34,921 bases of DNA from positions 1 to 34,921 of the forward strand of contig JAFEFH010000020.1 of the NCBI GenBank assembly GCA_018240695.1, given 5' to 3'. This stretch comes from Pseudomonadota bacterium. GTDB lineage: Bacteria; Pseudomonadota; Alphaproteobacteria; Reyranellales; Reyranellaceae. Positions 25,213-32,150 of this stretch are shown here, piece by piece. The notes under the pieces were generated by a model. That model had not been told where the DNA came from, made no database searches, and saw only the letters and a program-made list of their open reading frames with translations. A program made the position numbers and the translations under genes. Position 1 is the stretch's first letter, and every line of letters begins with the position of its first letter.

Positions 25213-26175
25213 GTGAAACCGGTCGCGCACGGCGGCGATCTCGGCGAGGTGCGGCGGCGTTTTCCCGACGCGCCGCGGCCGTGGATCGACCTGTCGACCG
25301 GCATCAACCCGGTGCCCTATCCGGTGCCCGACCTGCCGGCCGAGGCGTGGACCCGCCTGCCCGCGCACGAAGAGCAGCGCGCGCTGATCGCGGCGGCGGC
25401 GCGGCGCTACGATGTCGACCCGGCCACGGTCGTCGCGGCGCCCGGCACGCAGGCGCTGATCCAGCTCCTGCCGCGTCTGGTGCCGAAAGGCCGCGTCGCG
25501 ATCCTCGGGCCGACCTACGAGGAACACGAGGTGTCGTGGCGGCGACAGGGTCATGACGTTTCCATCGTCGACACGCTGCCGCGCGACGCGAACGTCGCGC
25601 TGCTCGTGAACCCCGACAACCCGACCGGGCGACTGATCATGCCCGACACTCTCCTGGGAACGAAAGGCCTGCTGGTCGTCGACGAGGCGTTCATCGACTT
25701 CCATCCGCGCAGCGCGAGCGTCGCGGGCTCAGGCGCGGTCGTGCTGCGCTCGTTCGGCAAGACCTACGGCCTCGCCGGGCTGCGGCTGGGCTTCGCCATC
25801 GCCCCGCGCGCAATCGCCGACCGGCTGCGCGACGAGCTCGGGCCGTGGGCGGTGCCGGGACCGGCGCTCGAGATCGGCCGTCGTGCGCTCGGCGACGACG
25901 CCTGGCTGTACGACGCGGGCCGGCGTCTCGCGGCCGACGGGCAACGACTCGACGCGTTGCTTCAGGACGCGGGTTTCAGCCTGGTGGGGGGGACCGCCCT
26001 GTTCCGGCTGGCGCGCCATGCGAAGGCTGCGGCGATTGCCGAGACGCTGGCCGCGCACGGCATCCATGTCCGCCGCTTCGCGCGCGAGCCGTCGTGGCTG
26101 CGCTTCGGCCTGCCCGGCGACGGCGCCGCGTTCGCGCGGCTGGCGGCCGCCCTGAGGGCCTACGACAGGGCGTAG
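25213..26175 (+). CDS. cobC: Threonine-phosphate decarboxylase-like aminotransferase CobC
   Basis: A PLP enzyme of fold type I (320 residues from this start) that supplies the (R)-1-amino-2-propanol phosphate arm of cobalamin. VAHGGDLGEVRRRFP and PWIDLSTGINPVPYP at the N-terminus are typical of CobC/CobD-Salmonella. LLVNPDNPTGR, VVDEAFIDF and the Schiff-base lysine in SFGKTYGLAGLRLGFA (K183) follow. GTG at 25213 gives an N-terminus like other family members; GTG at 25183, touching the cobD start, would add ten residues. Neither has a good ribosome site. The last 16 bp overlap the ubiA-type gene on the other strand. This naming follows the Pseudomonas convention. Confidence 0.92.
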   Translation: MKPVAHGGDLGEVRRRFPDAPRPWIDLSTGINPVPYPVPDLPAEAWTRLPAHEEQRALIAAAARRYDVDPATVVAAPGTQALIQLLPRLVPKGRVAILGPTYEEHEVSWRRQGHDVSIVDTLPRDANVALLVNPDNPTGRLIMPDTLLGTKGLLVVDEAFIDFHPRSASVAGSGAVVLRSFGKTYGLAGLRLGFAIAPRAIADRLRDELGPWAVPGPALEIGRRALGDDAWLYDAGRRLAADGQRLDALLQDAGFSLVGGTALFRLARHAKAAAIAETLAAHGIHVRRFAREPSWLRFGLPGDGAAFARLAAALRAYDRA

Positions 26176-27020
26176 AGACAGGCCGCGACCCACAGGCCGA
26201 CGGTGGCGATCAGCGGCTTGTCGGTGACGGCGACGTCGGTCGGCGACTCGCCGCCGTCGAGCGCCTCGACCACGTACCAGTAGCGGAACAGGCCGAAGAT
26301 CACCAACGGGATGGTGAGCGCCATGCGGTCGCTGCCCGAGCTCATGACGAACAGGCTGTAGAAGATCAGCGCGCCCACCGCCGAGATCTCGGCGTAGCGG
26401 TCGACCAGCGCCACCGAGTAGCGCTGCAACACCTCGCGGCCGCCGCTGCCCGAGGTCGCGAGTTCCTGTCGCCGCTTGATCGAGGCGAGATAGAGCGCGA
26501 GGCAGAGCGTCGTGATCGCCATCCAGTTCGACACCGGCACCGCGATCGCCACCGCGCCGGCGAAGATGCGCAGCACGAAGCCCGAGGCCACCGAGAAGAT
26601 GTCGAGCACCGGCTGGTGCTTCAGCCAGAACGAGTAGGCGAAGTTCAGCGCCATGTAGGCCGCGATCACCGCCATGGTGAGCGGCGACCACAGCAGGCCC
26701 GCCACCAGCACCGCATAGAGCGCGACCAGCAGCGCGATCGCCGTGCGCGGCTTGACCGTGCCGGCGGCCAGCGGCCGGCTCCAGCTCTTCACCGGATGGG
26801 CGCGGTCGCGCTCGATGTCGCGCAGGTCGTTCAGGATGTAGGTCGCCGAGGAGGCGACGCAGAACAGGACGAACGCCAGGGCGGCATTTTGCAGCGCCAC
26901 CGTGTCGTGGAACGCGCGGGCGAAGACCAGCGGCGCCAGGACGAAGCCGTTCTTGACCCACTGCTTGGGCCGCGCGAGCCGCAAAAGCTCCGGCAGCCGG
27001 ATATTAAAAGGAAGTTTCAT
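26160..27020 (-). CDS. UbiA-family polyprenyl-phosphate phosphoribosyltransferase (Rv3806c/NoeC-like)
   Basis: 286 residues with about eight or nine hydrophobic segments. The first Asp-rich motif is NDLRDIERDRAHP (64-76), followed by K and RPLAAG, the pattern of decaprenyl-phosphate phosphoribosyltransferases (Mycobacterium Rv3806c; NoeC of Azorhizobium) rather than ubiquinone-type UbiA. RPKQWVKN near residue 17 is also characteristic. It would transfer phosphoribose from PRPP to a polyprenyl phosphate in the inner membrane, the first committed step toward polyprenyl-phosphoryl-arabinose. The next genes on the other strand supply the later steps. Its ATG (27020-27018) shares a CATG palindrome with the gtrA ATG, and its tail overlaps cobC by 16 bp. 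Use of ribose-phosphate rather than another sugar or aromatic acceptor is inferred. Confidence 0.85.
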   Translation of the reverse strand: MKLPFNIRLPELLRLARPKQWVKNGFVLAPLVFARAFHDTVALQNAALAFVLFCVASSATYILNDLRDIERDRAHPVKSWSRPLAAGTVKPRTAIALLVALYAVLVAGLLWSPLTMAVIAAYMALNFAYSFWLKHQPVLDIFSVASGFVLRIFAGAVAIAVPVSNWMAITTLCLALYLASIKRRQELATSGSGGREVLQRYSVALVDRYAEISAVGALIFYSLFVMSSGSDRMALTIPLVIFGLFRYWYVVEALDGGESPTDVAVTDKPLIATVGLWVAACLYALS

Positions 27021-27450
27021 GCCGTCGGCTCGCTTATACTGGCAAACAATGCGGCTGGCGATTCTCTATACGGCACTGGCGCTGATCGCCATGGCGGGCA
27101 ACATCGGCGCTCAGGAACTCGTGCTCCGCGCCTACCAGGGGCCGTATCACGTGCCGCTGTCGGTGTTCATCGCCACCGGCGTCGGGCTGGTCATCAAGTA
27201 CGTGCTCGATAAGGCCTTCATCTTCCGCTTCCGCGCCGACAACGCGCTGCACGACGCGCGGACCTTCGCCCTCTACACCGTGATGGGCGTCGTCACGACG
27301 GCGATCTTCTGGGGCTTCGAGTTCGGCTTCGACGCGCTCTTCCAGGACAAGGAGATACGCTACCTCGGCGGCCTGATCGGGCTCGGGATCGGCTACTGGA
27401 CCAAGTACAATCTCGACAAGCGCTTCGTGTTCGGGAAGGCTGCGGCATGA
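27019..27450 (+). CDS. GtrA-family small membrane protein (Rv3789-like)
   Basis: 143 residues with four hydrophobic segments. GVGLVIKYVLDKAFIFRF and YWTKYNLDKRFVFG are the paired GtrA-family motifs. GtrA proteins take part in moving or recruiting lipid-linked sugars at the inner membrane; the mycobacterial relative Rv3789 stands just before dprE1, as here. The start at 27019 is chosen because AAGGAAG lies five bases before it; ATG 27049 lacks a ribosome site. The stop overlaps the dprE1-like ATG (ATGA, 27447-27450), so it belongs to the same operon as the arabinose-donor genes. Confidence 0.82.
   Translation: MPSARLYWQTMRLAILYTALALIAMAGNIGAQELVLRAYQGPYHVPLSVFIATGVGLVIKYVLDKAFIFRFRADNALHDARTFALYTVMGVVTTAIFWGFEFGFDALFQDKEIRYLGGLIGLGIGYWTKYNLDKRFVFGKAAA
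27033..27061 (-). promoter_or_regulatory. Candidate promoter of the ubiA-type gene inside gtrA
   Basis: Minus strand TCGCCA (27061-27056; four of six to -35), a 17-bp spacer and TATAAG (27038-27033; five of six to -10). Transcription would start near 27026, giving a leader of about six bases. That fits the lack of a Shine-Dalgarno before the ubiA-type ATG. The site lies within the 5' part of the gtrA coding region. Confidence 0.35.
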
Positions 27451-28742
27451 GACCGGTGTCGTCATGGGGCCGCCTCTCCGCCGCGCCGCACGACGTGGTC
27501 GAACTCGCCGACCGCGACGGCGTGGGTGCCGCCCTCACCGGCCGCGCGCCCGGCATCGCCTACGGCATGGGCCGCAGCTACGGCGACGAGTGCCTCAACC
27601 CCGACGGCCCGCTGTGGAGCACGCGCGGCCTCGACCGCCTGATCGCCTTCGACGACGCCACCGGCCGGCTGCGCTGCGAGGCCGGCGTCGTGCTGCGCGA
27701 CATCCAGCGCCTGATGATCCCGCGCGGCTGGAGCCTGCCGGTCGTGCCCGGCACGCAGATCGCCACCGTGGGCGGCGCCATCGCCAACGACGTGCACGGC
27801 AAGAACCACCACGCCGCCGGCACCTTCGGCGACCATGTGACGGCGCTCAGGCTGGTGCGCACGACCGGCGAGACGATCGACTGCGGCCCCGACAAGGAGG
27901 CCGGCCGGTTCGCCGCGACCGTGGGCGGCATGGGCCTGACCGGCCTGATCGCCGAGGCCGAGCTGCAACTGAAGCGCACGCCCGGCCCCTGGCTCACGAC
28001 CGAGATCGTTCCCTTCGCCGGCCTCGACGCCTTCTTCCGCCTGTCCGAGGACTCGGTCGCGGACTGGGAGCACACGGTCTCGTGGATCGACTGCACCTCG
28101 GGCATCGAGGTGCGCGGTCTCTTCCTGCGCGCGCGGCCCGCCGCGGACGGCGGCGGCCGGCGCCATCGCACGCGCGACCGCGCCGTGCCGTTCACGCCGC
28201 CGGTGTCGGTCGTGAACCGCCTCAACCTGCGCTCGCTCAACGCCGCCTATTACGAGCTCGGCCGCCGCAAGCCCGGCGTGCGCATCGAGCACTACGAGCC
28301 GTTCCTCTATCCGCTCGACGGCATCGGCGCGTGGAACCGCCTCTACGGACCGCGCGGCTTCTACCAGTACCAGTGCGTCGTGCCGTTCGAGCCCGGCCCG
28401 CAGGCAATCCGCGACATGCTGGGCGCCATCGCCGAGGCGCGCGAGGGCTCGATCCTGGCCGTGCTCAAGACCTTCGGCGAGCGCCGGCCGCCCGGCCTGC
28501 TGAGTTTCGTGCAGCCCGGCATCACGCTGGCGCTCGACTTCCGCAACAGCCCGGGCGTGCTCGGCCTGTTCGAACGGCTCGACGCCATCGTGCGCGCCGC
28601 CGGCGGGCGGCTCTATCCCGCCAAGGATGCGCGCATGCCGCGCGAGATGTTCGAGGCGGGCTATCCCCGCCTGCCCGAGTTCCTGCCCTATCGCGACCCC
28701 GGCATGAGTTCCGCCATGTCGCGCCGACTGATGGGAAGCTGA
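27447..28742 (+). CDS. dprE1: DprE1-like decaprenylphosphoryl-ribose 2'-oxidase, FAD-dependent
   Basis: 431 residues of the vanillyl-alcohol-oxidase flavoprotein family. The N-terminal FAD-binding part has AYGMGRSYGDECLN (38-51), PGTQIATVGGAIANDVHGKN (101-120) with HH after it, and TVGGMGLTGLI (158-168), nearly superimposable on mycobacterial DprE1. The C-terminal part has GGRLYPAKDAR, where K393 matches the catalytic Lys418 of the M. tuberculosis enzyme. Residue A362 occupies the place of Cys387, with the same 31-residue spacing to that lysine. It would oxidise the 2'-OH of polyprenylphosphoryl-ribose to a keto intermediate. It overlaps gtrA by ATGA, and the dprE2-like gene starts three bases after its stop. 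Confidence 0.88.
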   Translation: MRPVSSWGRLSAAPHDVVELADRDGVGAALTGRAPGIAYGMGRSYGDECLNPDGPLWSTRGLDRLIAFDDATGRLRCEAGVVLRDIQRLMIPRGWSLPVVPGTQIATVGGAIANDVHGKNHHAAGTFGDHVTALRLVRTTGETIDCGPDKEAGRFAATVGGMGLTGLIAEAELQLKRTPGPWLTTEIVPFAGLDAFFRLSEDSVADWEHTVSWIDCTSGIEVRGLFLRARPAADGGGRRHRTRDRAVPFTPPVSVVNRLNLRSLNAAYYELGRRKPGVRIEHYEPFLYPLDGIGAWNRLYGPRGFYQYQCVVPFEPGPQAIRDMLGAIAEAREGSILAVLKTFGERRPPGLLSFVQPGITLALDFRNSPGVLGLFERLDAIVRAAGGRLYPAKDARMPREMFEAGYPRLPEFLPYRDPGMSSAMSRRLMGS

Positions 28743-28745
28743 GAC

Positions 28746-29498
28746 ATGCAAGACCGGACCCGAATCGTCGTCATCGGCGCCACCGCCGCCATCGCCGAGC
28801 ATTGCTGCCGCCTGTGGGTGCAGCGCGGCCCGACCGACCTCGTGCTGGTGGCGCGCGACGCCGCGAAGGCCGAGCGCATCGCCACCGACCTCAGGGTGCG
28901 CGGCGGCGCGGGCACGAGCGTCGAGGTCATGATCGCGAACTTCCTCGACACCGCCGACATCGTGCGCGTGGCCGACGCCACCGCCGCTGCCGGCCGGATC
29001 GATGTCGTCATGATCGCGCACGGCGTGCTGACCAGGCAGGAAAATTGCAGTGACATCGCCGCCTGCCGCGAGTCGCTCGAGGTCAACGCCGTGTCGCCGG
29101 CGCTGTTCGCCGAGGCCTTCGCCGGTCATTTCGCCAGGGCCGATCACGGCACCATCGCCATCATCGGCTCGGTCGCGGGCGACCGCGGCCGCAAGGCGAA
29201 CTACACCTACGGTGCGGCCAAGGGCTTCCTCGCCCGCTATGCCGAGGGGATGGAGCATCGCTTCGCCGGAACGGGTGTTGCCGTGGTGCTGCTGAAGCCG
29301 GGGCCGACCGACACGCCGATGGCCGCCGAGAACAAGGCGAACGGCCGGCGGCTGGCGGCGGTCGAGGACGTGGCCCGCACCATCGTGCGCGGTATCGATG
29401 CCCGCAAGGCGGTCGTATACGCACCGCCGATATGGCAGCTTGTCATGCTGATCGTGCGGCACCTGCCGCGCTTCGTGTTCAACCGGCTGTCCATCTGA
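28746..29498 (+). CDS. dprE2: DprE2-like SDR, keto-intermediate reductase
   Basis: 250 residues, a short-chain dehydrogenase/reductase. The cofactor site GATAAIAE (11-18) departs from the classic GxxxGxG, as in DprE2. Catalytic N114, S142, Y155 and K159 (YGAAK) are present. The C-terminal tail MLIVRHLPRFVFNRLSI closely parallels the end of mycobacterial DprE2 (a hydrophobic segment followed by RHxPRxxFxxLxI) and probably touches the membrane. It would reduce the 2'-keto sugar made by DprE1 to polyprenylphosphoryl-D-arabinofuranose. It lies three bases after dprE1 and its stop overlaps the glycosyltransferase start (TGATG). Confidence 0.88.
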   Translation: MQDRTRIVVIGATAAIAEHCCRLWVQRGPTDLVLVARDAAKAERIATDLRVRGGAGTSVEVMIANFLDTADIVRVADATAAAGRIDVVMIAHGVLTRQENCSDIAACRESLEVNAVSPALFAEAFAGHFARADHGTIAIIGSVAGDRGRKANYTYGAAKGFLARYAEGMEHRFAGTGVAVVLLKPGPTDTPMAAENKANGRRLAAVEDVARTIVRGIDARKAVVYAPPIWQLVMLIVRHLPRFVFNRLSI

Positions 29499-31045
29499 TG
29501 AAACTCGCTACCGCCATCGTCTGGGCCCTGATCGCCCTCCTGGTCGGGGCCTATGGCGTCGACTTCGTCCATCGCGTGACGAGTCCCGACCTCGTGGCGG
29601 TGAGCTTCGCCGAGGGTGGCGACGACGCCTATTACTTCTTCACCGTCGCGCGCAACATCGCGCAGGGCCACGGCATCACCATCGACGGCGTGCACTGGAC
29701 CACCGGCTTCCAGCCGCTGTGGGGCTTCCTCTGCGCGATCTCCTTCCTCTTTCATTCGGATCGCGCGGCCTTCGTCCTCATCTACATCGCGAGCATCGGC
29801 CTGTGGCTGGCCGGCGCCTGGCTGTTCGTGCGCCTCGTGCGCCGCGGTTCGGCGACCCCGCTCACGGCGGCCGCGGCCGCGCTGATCGCCGTGCTGTTCT
29901 TGGGCGAAAGCCAGTTCTCGCGCGGCTACTTCAACGGCATGGAGACCGGCCTCGCCCTCACCATGTCGCTCGTCCTGATGCTGGCCTTCCACGACTATCT
30001 CCGCCTGCCGGCCGGCGATGTGACCCTCGGCCGCGTCGTGGGACTGGGCGTACTGTCGGGCCTCACCATGCTGGCGCGCAACGACACGCTTTTCCTGTGC
30101 GGCGGCCTGCTCGCCGTCACGCTGTTCGCGGGGCATCGCCGCCAGCCGGTGCGCGACATCGCCGTGATCGTCGTCGTGGCGAGCGCCCTGATCGTGCCGT
30201 GGCTCGCCTACTGCCAATGGGCGTCCGGCAACCCGATGCCGCAAAGCGGGATCGCGACCTCGGTCGCCGTGCGCGGCTACGTCGCCACGGTCTCGATCGT
30301 GCGCAAGATCCTGCTCAGCATCGATCCGCTGGGTTTCCTGAAGCTCCGCACGCTGATCGACGACTACCTGTCGATCATGGTCGCCGTGACGGCCGTCCTC
30401 CTCGTCCTGCTCACGGTCCTGTGGCGCCGCGCGCGGCCCATCCTCGTGCCGCCCGCCGGCAAGGTGCTGCTGGGCCTCGGCATCGCCGGCGCGTGCCTGC
30501 TGCTTTATTACCCGCTCGTCAGCTCCGCCGGGCAGTTCTTCGAGCGCTACTTCCTGCCGGTGAAGCTGCTGCTGTTCCTGCTGGGCGGCCTGTTGATCGC
30601 CCGGGCCATGGCGCGCGCCGGCAACCGCCCGGCCGTGGCGGCGCTGGTCGTCCTGGTCGCGGCCGGAACCGTCGGCTCGAACCTCTACTGGATCGCGCGC
30701 GACTATTCGAAGCCCTACCGCAGCCACCTCGGCGTCGAGGCCTACGAGATCGTGCGCTCGCCCTATGCCAAGGGCACCTCGCGCCTCGGCATGACCGAGT
30801 CCGGGCGGCTGGGCTTCCTGTATCCCACCCGCGTCGTCAATCTCGACGGCAAGATGAACGTCGACGCCCTGAAGGCAGTCAAGGCGGGAACGCTGGGCAG
30901 CTATATCGACTCCGCCCATCTCGACTACCTCATGCTGCACGACGAGGATGTAGAATATCTCGACAAGACCGTGCGGGGCTGGCGCGACAGGTGGCGTCCC
31001 AACGGCACGCTCGGTGAGTTCGACGTCTTCGAGAGGGTAAAATGA
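29498..31045 (+). CDS. Polytopic membrane protein, probable GT-C glycosyltransferase (candidate arabinofuranosyltransferase)
   Basis: 515 residues with roughly ten hydrophobic segments. After the first membrane helix comes FAEGGDDAYYFFTVARNIA (D42, D43) followed by TTGFQPLWGFL, the acidic first-loop motif of GT-C enzymes that use polyprenyl-phosphate sugars. A soluble C-terminal part (about 410-515) includes LGMTESGRLGFLYPTRVVNL and LDYLMLHDEDVEYL. It occupies the position of the arabinosyltransferase AftA in the mycobacterial locus, directly after dprE2, so it probably uses the arabinose donor; the acceptor is unknown. The chosen ATG shares a base with the dprE2-like stop. I see no convincing global similarity to AftA itself. 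Confidence 0.75.
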   Translation: MKLATAIVWALIALLVGAYGVDFVHRVTSPDLVAVSFAEGGDDAYYFFTVARNIAQGHGITIDGVHWTTGFQPLWGFLCAISFLFHSDRAAFVLIYIASIGLWLAGAWLFVRLVRRGSATPLTAAAAALIAVLFLGESQFSRGYFNGMETGLALTMSLVLMLAFHDYLRLPAGDVTLGRVVGLGVLSGLTMLARNDTLFLCGGLLAVTLFAGHRRQPVRDIAVIVVVASALIVPWLAYCQWASGNPMPQSGIATSVAVRGYVATVSIVRKILLSIDPLGFLKLRTLIDDYLSIMVAVTAVLLVLLTVLWRRARPILVPPAGKVLLGLGIAGACLLLYYPLVSSAGQFFERYFLPVKLLLFLLGGLLIARAMARAGNRPAVAALVVLVAAGTVGSNLYWIARDYSKPYRSHLGVEAYEIVRSPYAKGTSRLGMTESGRLGFLYPTRVVNLDGKMNVDALKAVKAGTLGSYIDSAHLDYLMLHDEDVEYLDKTVRGWRDRWRPNGTLGEFDVFERVK

Positions 31046-31881
31046 CCTTCGAGTCCCAGAGGCTTGGCGACCACATGGCGATGGCGGTGAGCGGCATCGA
31101 CCTCAACCGCCCGGCCGACGAGGCGACGCAAGCCGCCTTGCGCGCGGCGCTGAACGACAATCTCGTGCTGTGCATCCGCGGCCAGAAGCTGGCGCCGCCG
31201 GCGTTCCGCGACGCCATGGCCCGCTTCGGCACGCCGATGCTGCGCAAGCAGCTTGCCGCGACCGACGAGTGCGCCGAGGTGAACATCATCTCGAGCGAGG
31301 ACCGCGACGTGCTGGGCGACGGCAAGAAGCTGGTCAACGGCGCCTCGTGGCACACCGACGACAGCTTCATGCGCGAGCCCTGCTCGCTCACCATGCTCTA
31401 CGGCGTGGTCGTGCCGAGCCGCGGCGGCGACACGCAGTTCGTGAACATGCATGCCGCCTACGAAGCGCTGTCGCCCGAGATGAAGGCGCGCATCGACAAG
31501 CTTCAGGTGGTCCACAAGTACCAGTCGAGCCGCCAGACCAACCGCGTCTCGAAGCGCCCGGCGGACGAGATGAAGGCGATGCCGGAAGCCACGCACCCGC
31601 TGGTGCGCACCCATCCGGAGACCGGCCGCAAGGCGCTCTATCTCAACGCCAACCGCATGGAGCAGATCGTCGACATGGACCGCGCCGAGAGCGACGCCCT
31701 GCTCGACACCTTGATCGCCCATGCGATCGAGCCGCGTTTCCAGTACCGCCATGTCTGGCGCGAGGGCGACATCGTGATCTGGGACAACCGCTGCACCATG
31801 CACAAGGCCAACGCCGACTATCCCGAGGGCGAGCGGCGGCTGATGCACCGCGTTATCGTGGCCGGCACCGCGCCGTTCTGA
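31042..31881 (+). CDS. TauD/TfdA-family Fe(II)/2-oxoglutarate dioxygenase
   Basis: 279 residues. The Fe(II) ligands are H104 and D106 in SWHTDDSF and H254 in RCTMHKA. R265/R266 lies 11-12 residues further on, where TauD binds 2-oxoglutarate. GIDLNRPADE and ALNDNLVLCIRGQ at the N-terminus, and YGVVVPSRGGDTQFVNMHAAYEAL in the core, are typical of the family. It overlaps the glycosyltransferase stop by ATGA, so it is the last gene of the gtrA-dprE1-dprE2 operon, although no role for such an enzyme in arabinose-lipid synthesis is established. The substrate cannot be told from sequence. Confidence 0.88.
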   Translation: MTFESQRLGDHMAMAVSGIDLNRPADEATQAALRAALNDNLVLCIRGQKLAPPAFRDAMARFGTPMLRKQLAATDECAEVNIISSEDRDVLGDGKKLVNGASWHTDDSFMREPCSLTMLYGVVVPSRGGDTQFVNMHAAYEALSPEMKARIDKLQVVHKYQSSRQTNRVSKRPADEMKAMPEATHPLVRTHPETGRKALYLNANRMEQIVDMDRAESDALLDTLIAHAIEPRFQYRHVWREGDIVIWDNRCTMHKANADYPEGERRLMHRVIVAGTAPF

Positions 31882-31886
31882 GAGGC

Positions 31887-31909
31887 GGTCACCGAAGGTA
31901 ACCCTTTTT
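31887..31909 (+). terminator. Probable intrinsic terminator of the dprE-type operon
   Basis: GGTCACC (31887-31893) and GGTAACC (31897-31903) form a 7-bp stem with one mismatch around a GAA loop, followed after one C by TTTTT (31905-31909). It begins six bases after the dioxygenase stop codon. The stem is short, so efficiency may be modest. Confidence 0.5.
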
Positions 31910-32150
31910 AAAACAAGAGAAAAAACCACAGGGGTCTGGCGAAGCGACATGACACCTATTTTAGGCGCCTCGCTCCGGATCGCCCAACATGGTCGCGTTC
32001 ACCGCTGCAATGCACGCCGGCCTGCACCCGACGGCTCCCGCAGCGCCGCATTTTGACGGCAGAGTGCCGCGATTTTCCCCGGCCGGACGACACCCGCCAC
32101 CGTCGGCGGCACCTGAGAGCGCACCGGAAAACGAGAAAAGAAAGGAAAAC
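31910..32150. other. Intergenic region between convergent operons, no gene seen
   Basis: About 240 bp between the dioxygenase and the ABC ATPase gene, both of which end here. No credible coding frame, RNA gene or repeat was found. A short CCGCC/GGCGG hairpin (32094-32109) lacks a U-tract on either strand. The stretch next to the ATPase stop is purine-rich on the plus strand (GAAAAGAAAGGAAAA), hence U-rich in the ATPase transcript, but no stem precedes it. Confidence 0.5.

Noticed and set aside
27462..29462. 666-codon minus-strand open frame
   Set aside because: It is antisense to dprE1 and dprE2, both clearly coding, and its composition is that of a shadow frame.
29237..30940. 567-codon minus-strand open frame
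   Set aside because: It is antisense to the membrane glycosyltransferase and is a charged low-complexity sequence without motifs.
32094..32109. Intrinsic terminator for the ABC operon
   Set aside because: A CCGCC/GGCGG stem is present but no U-tract follows on the minus strand, and it lies about 40 bases beyond the stop without further support.
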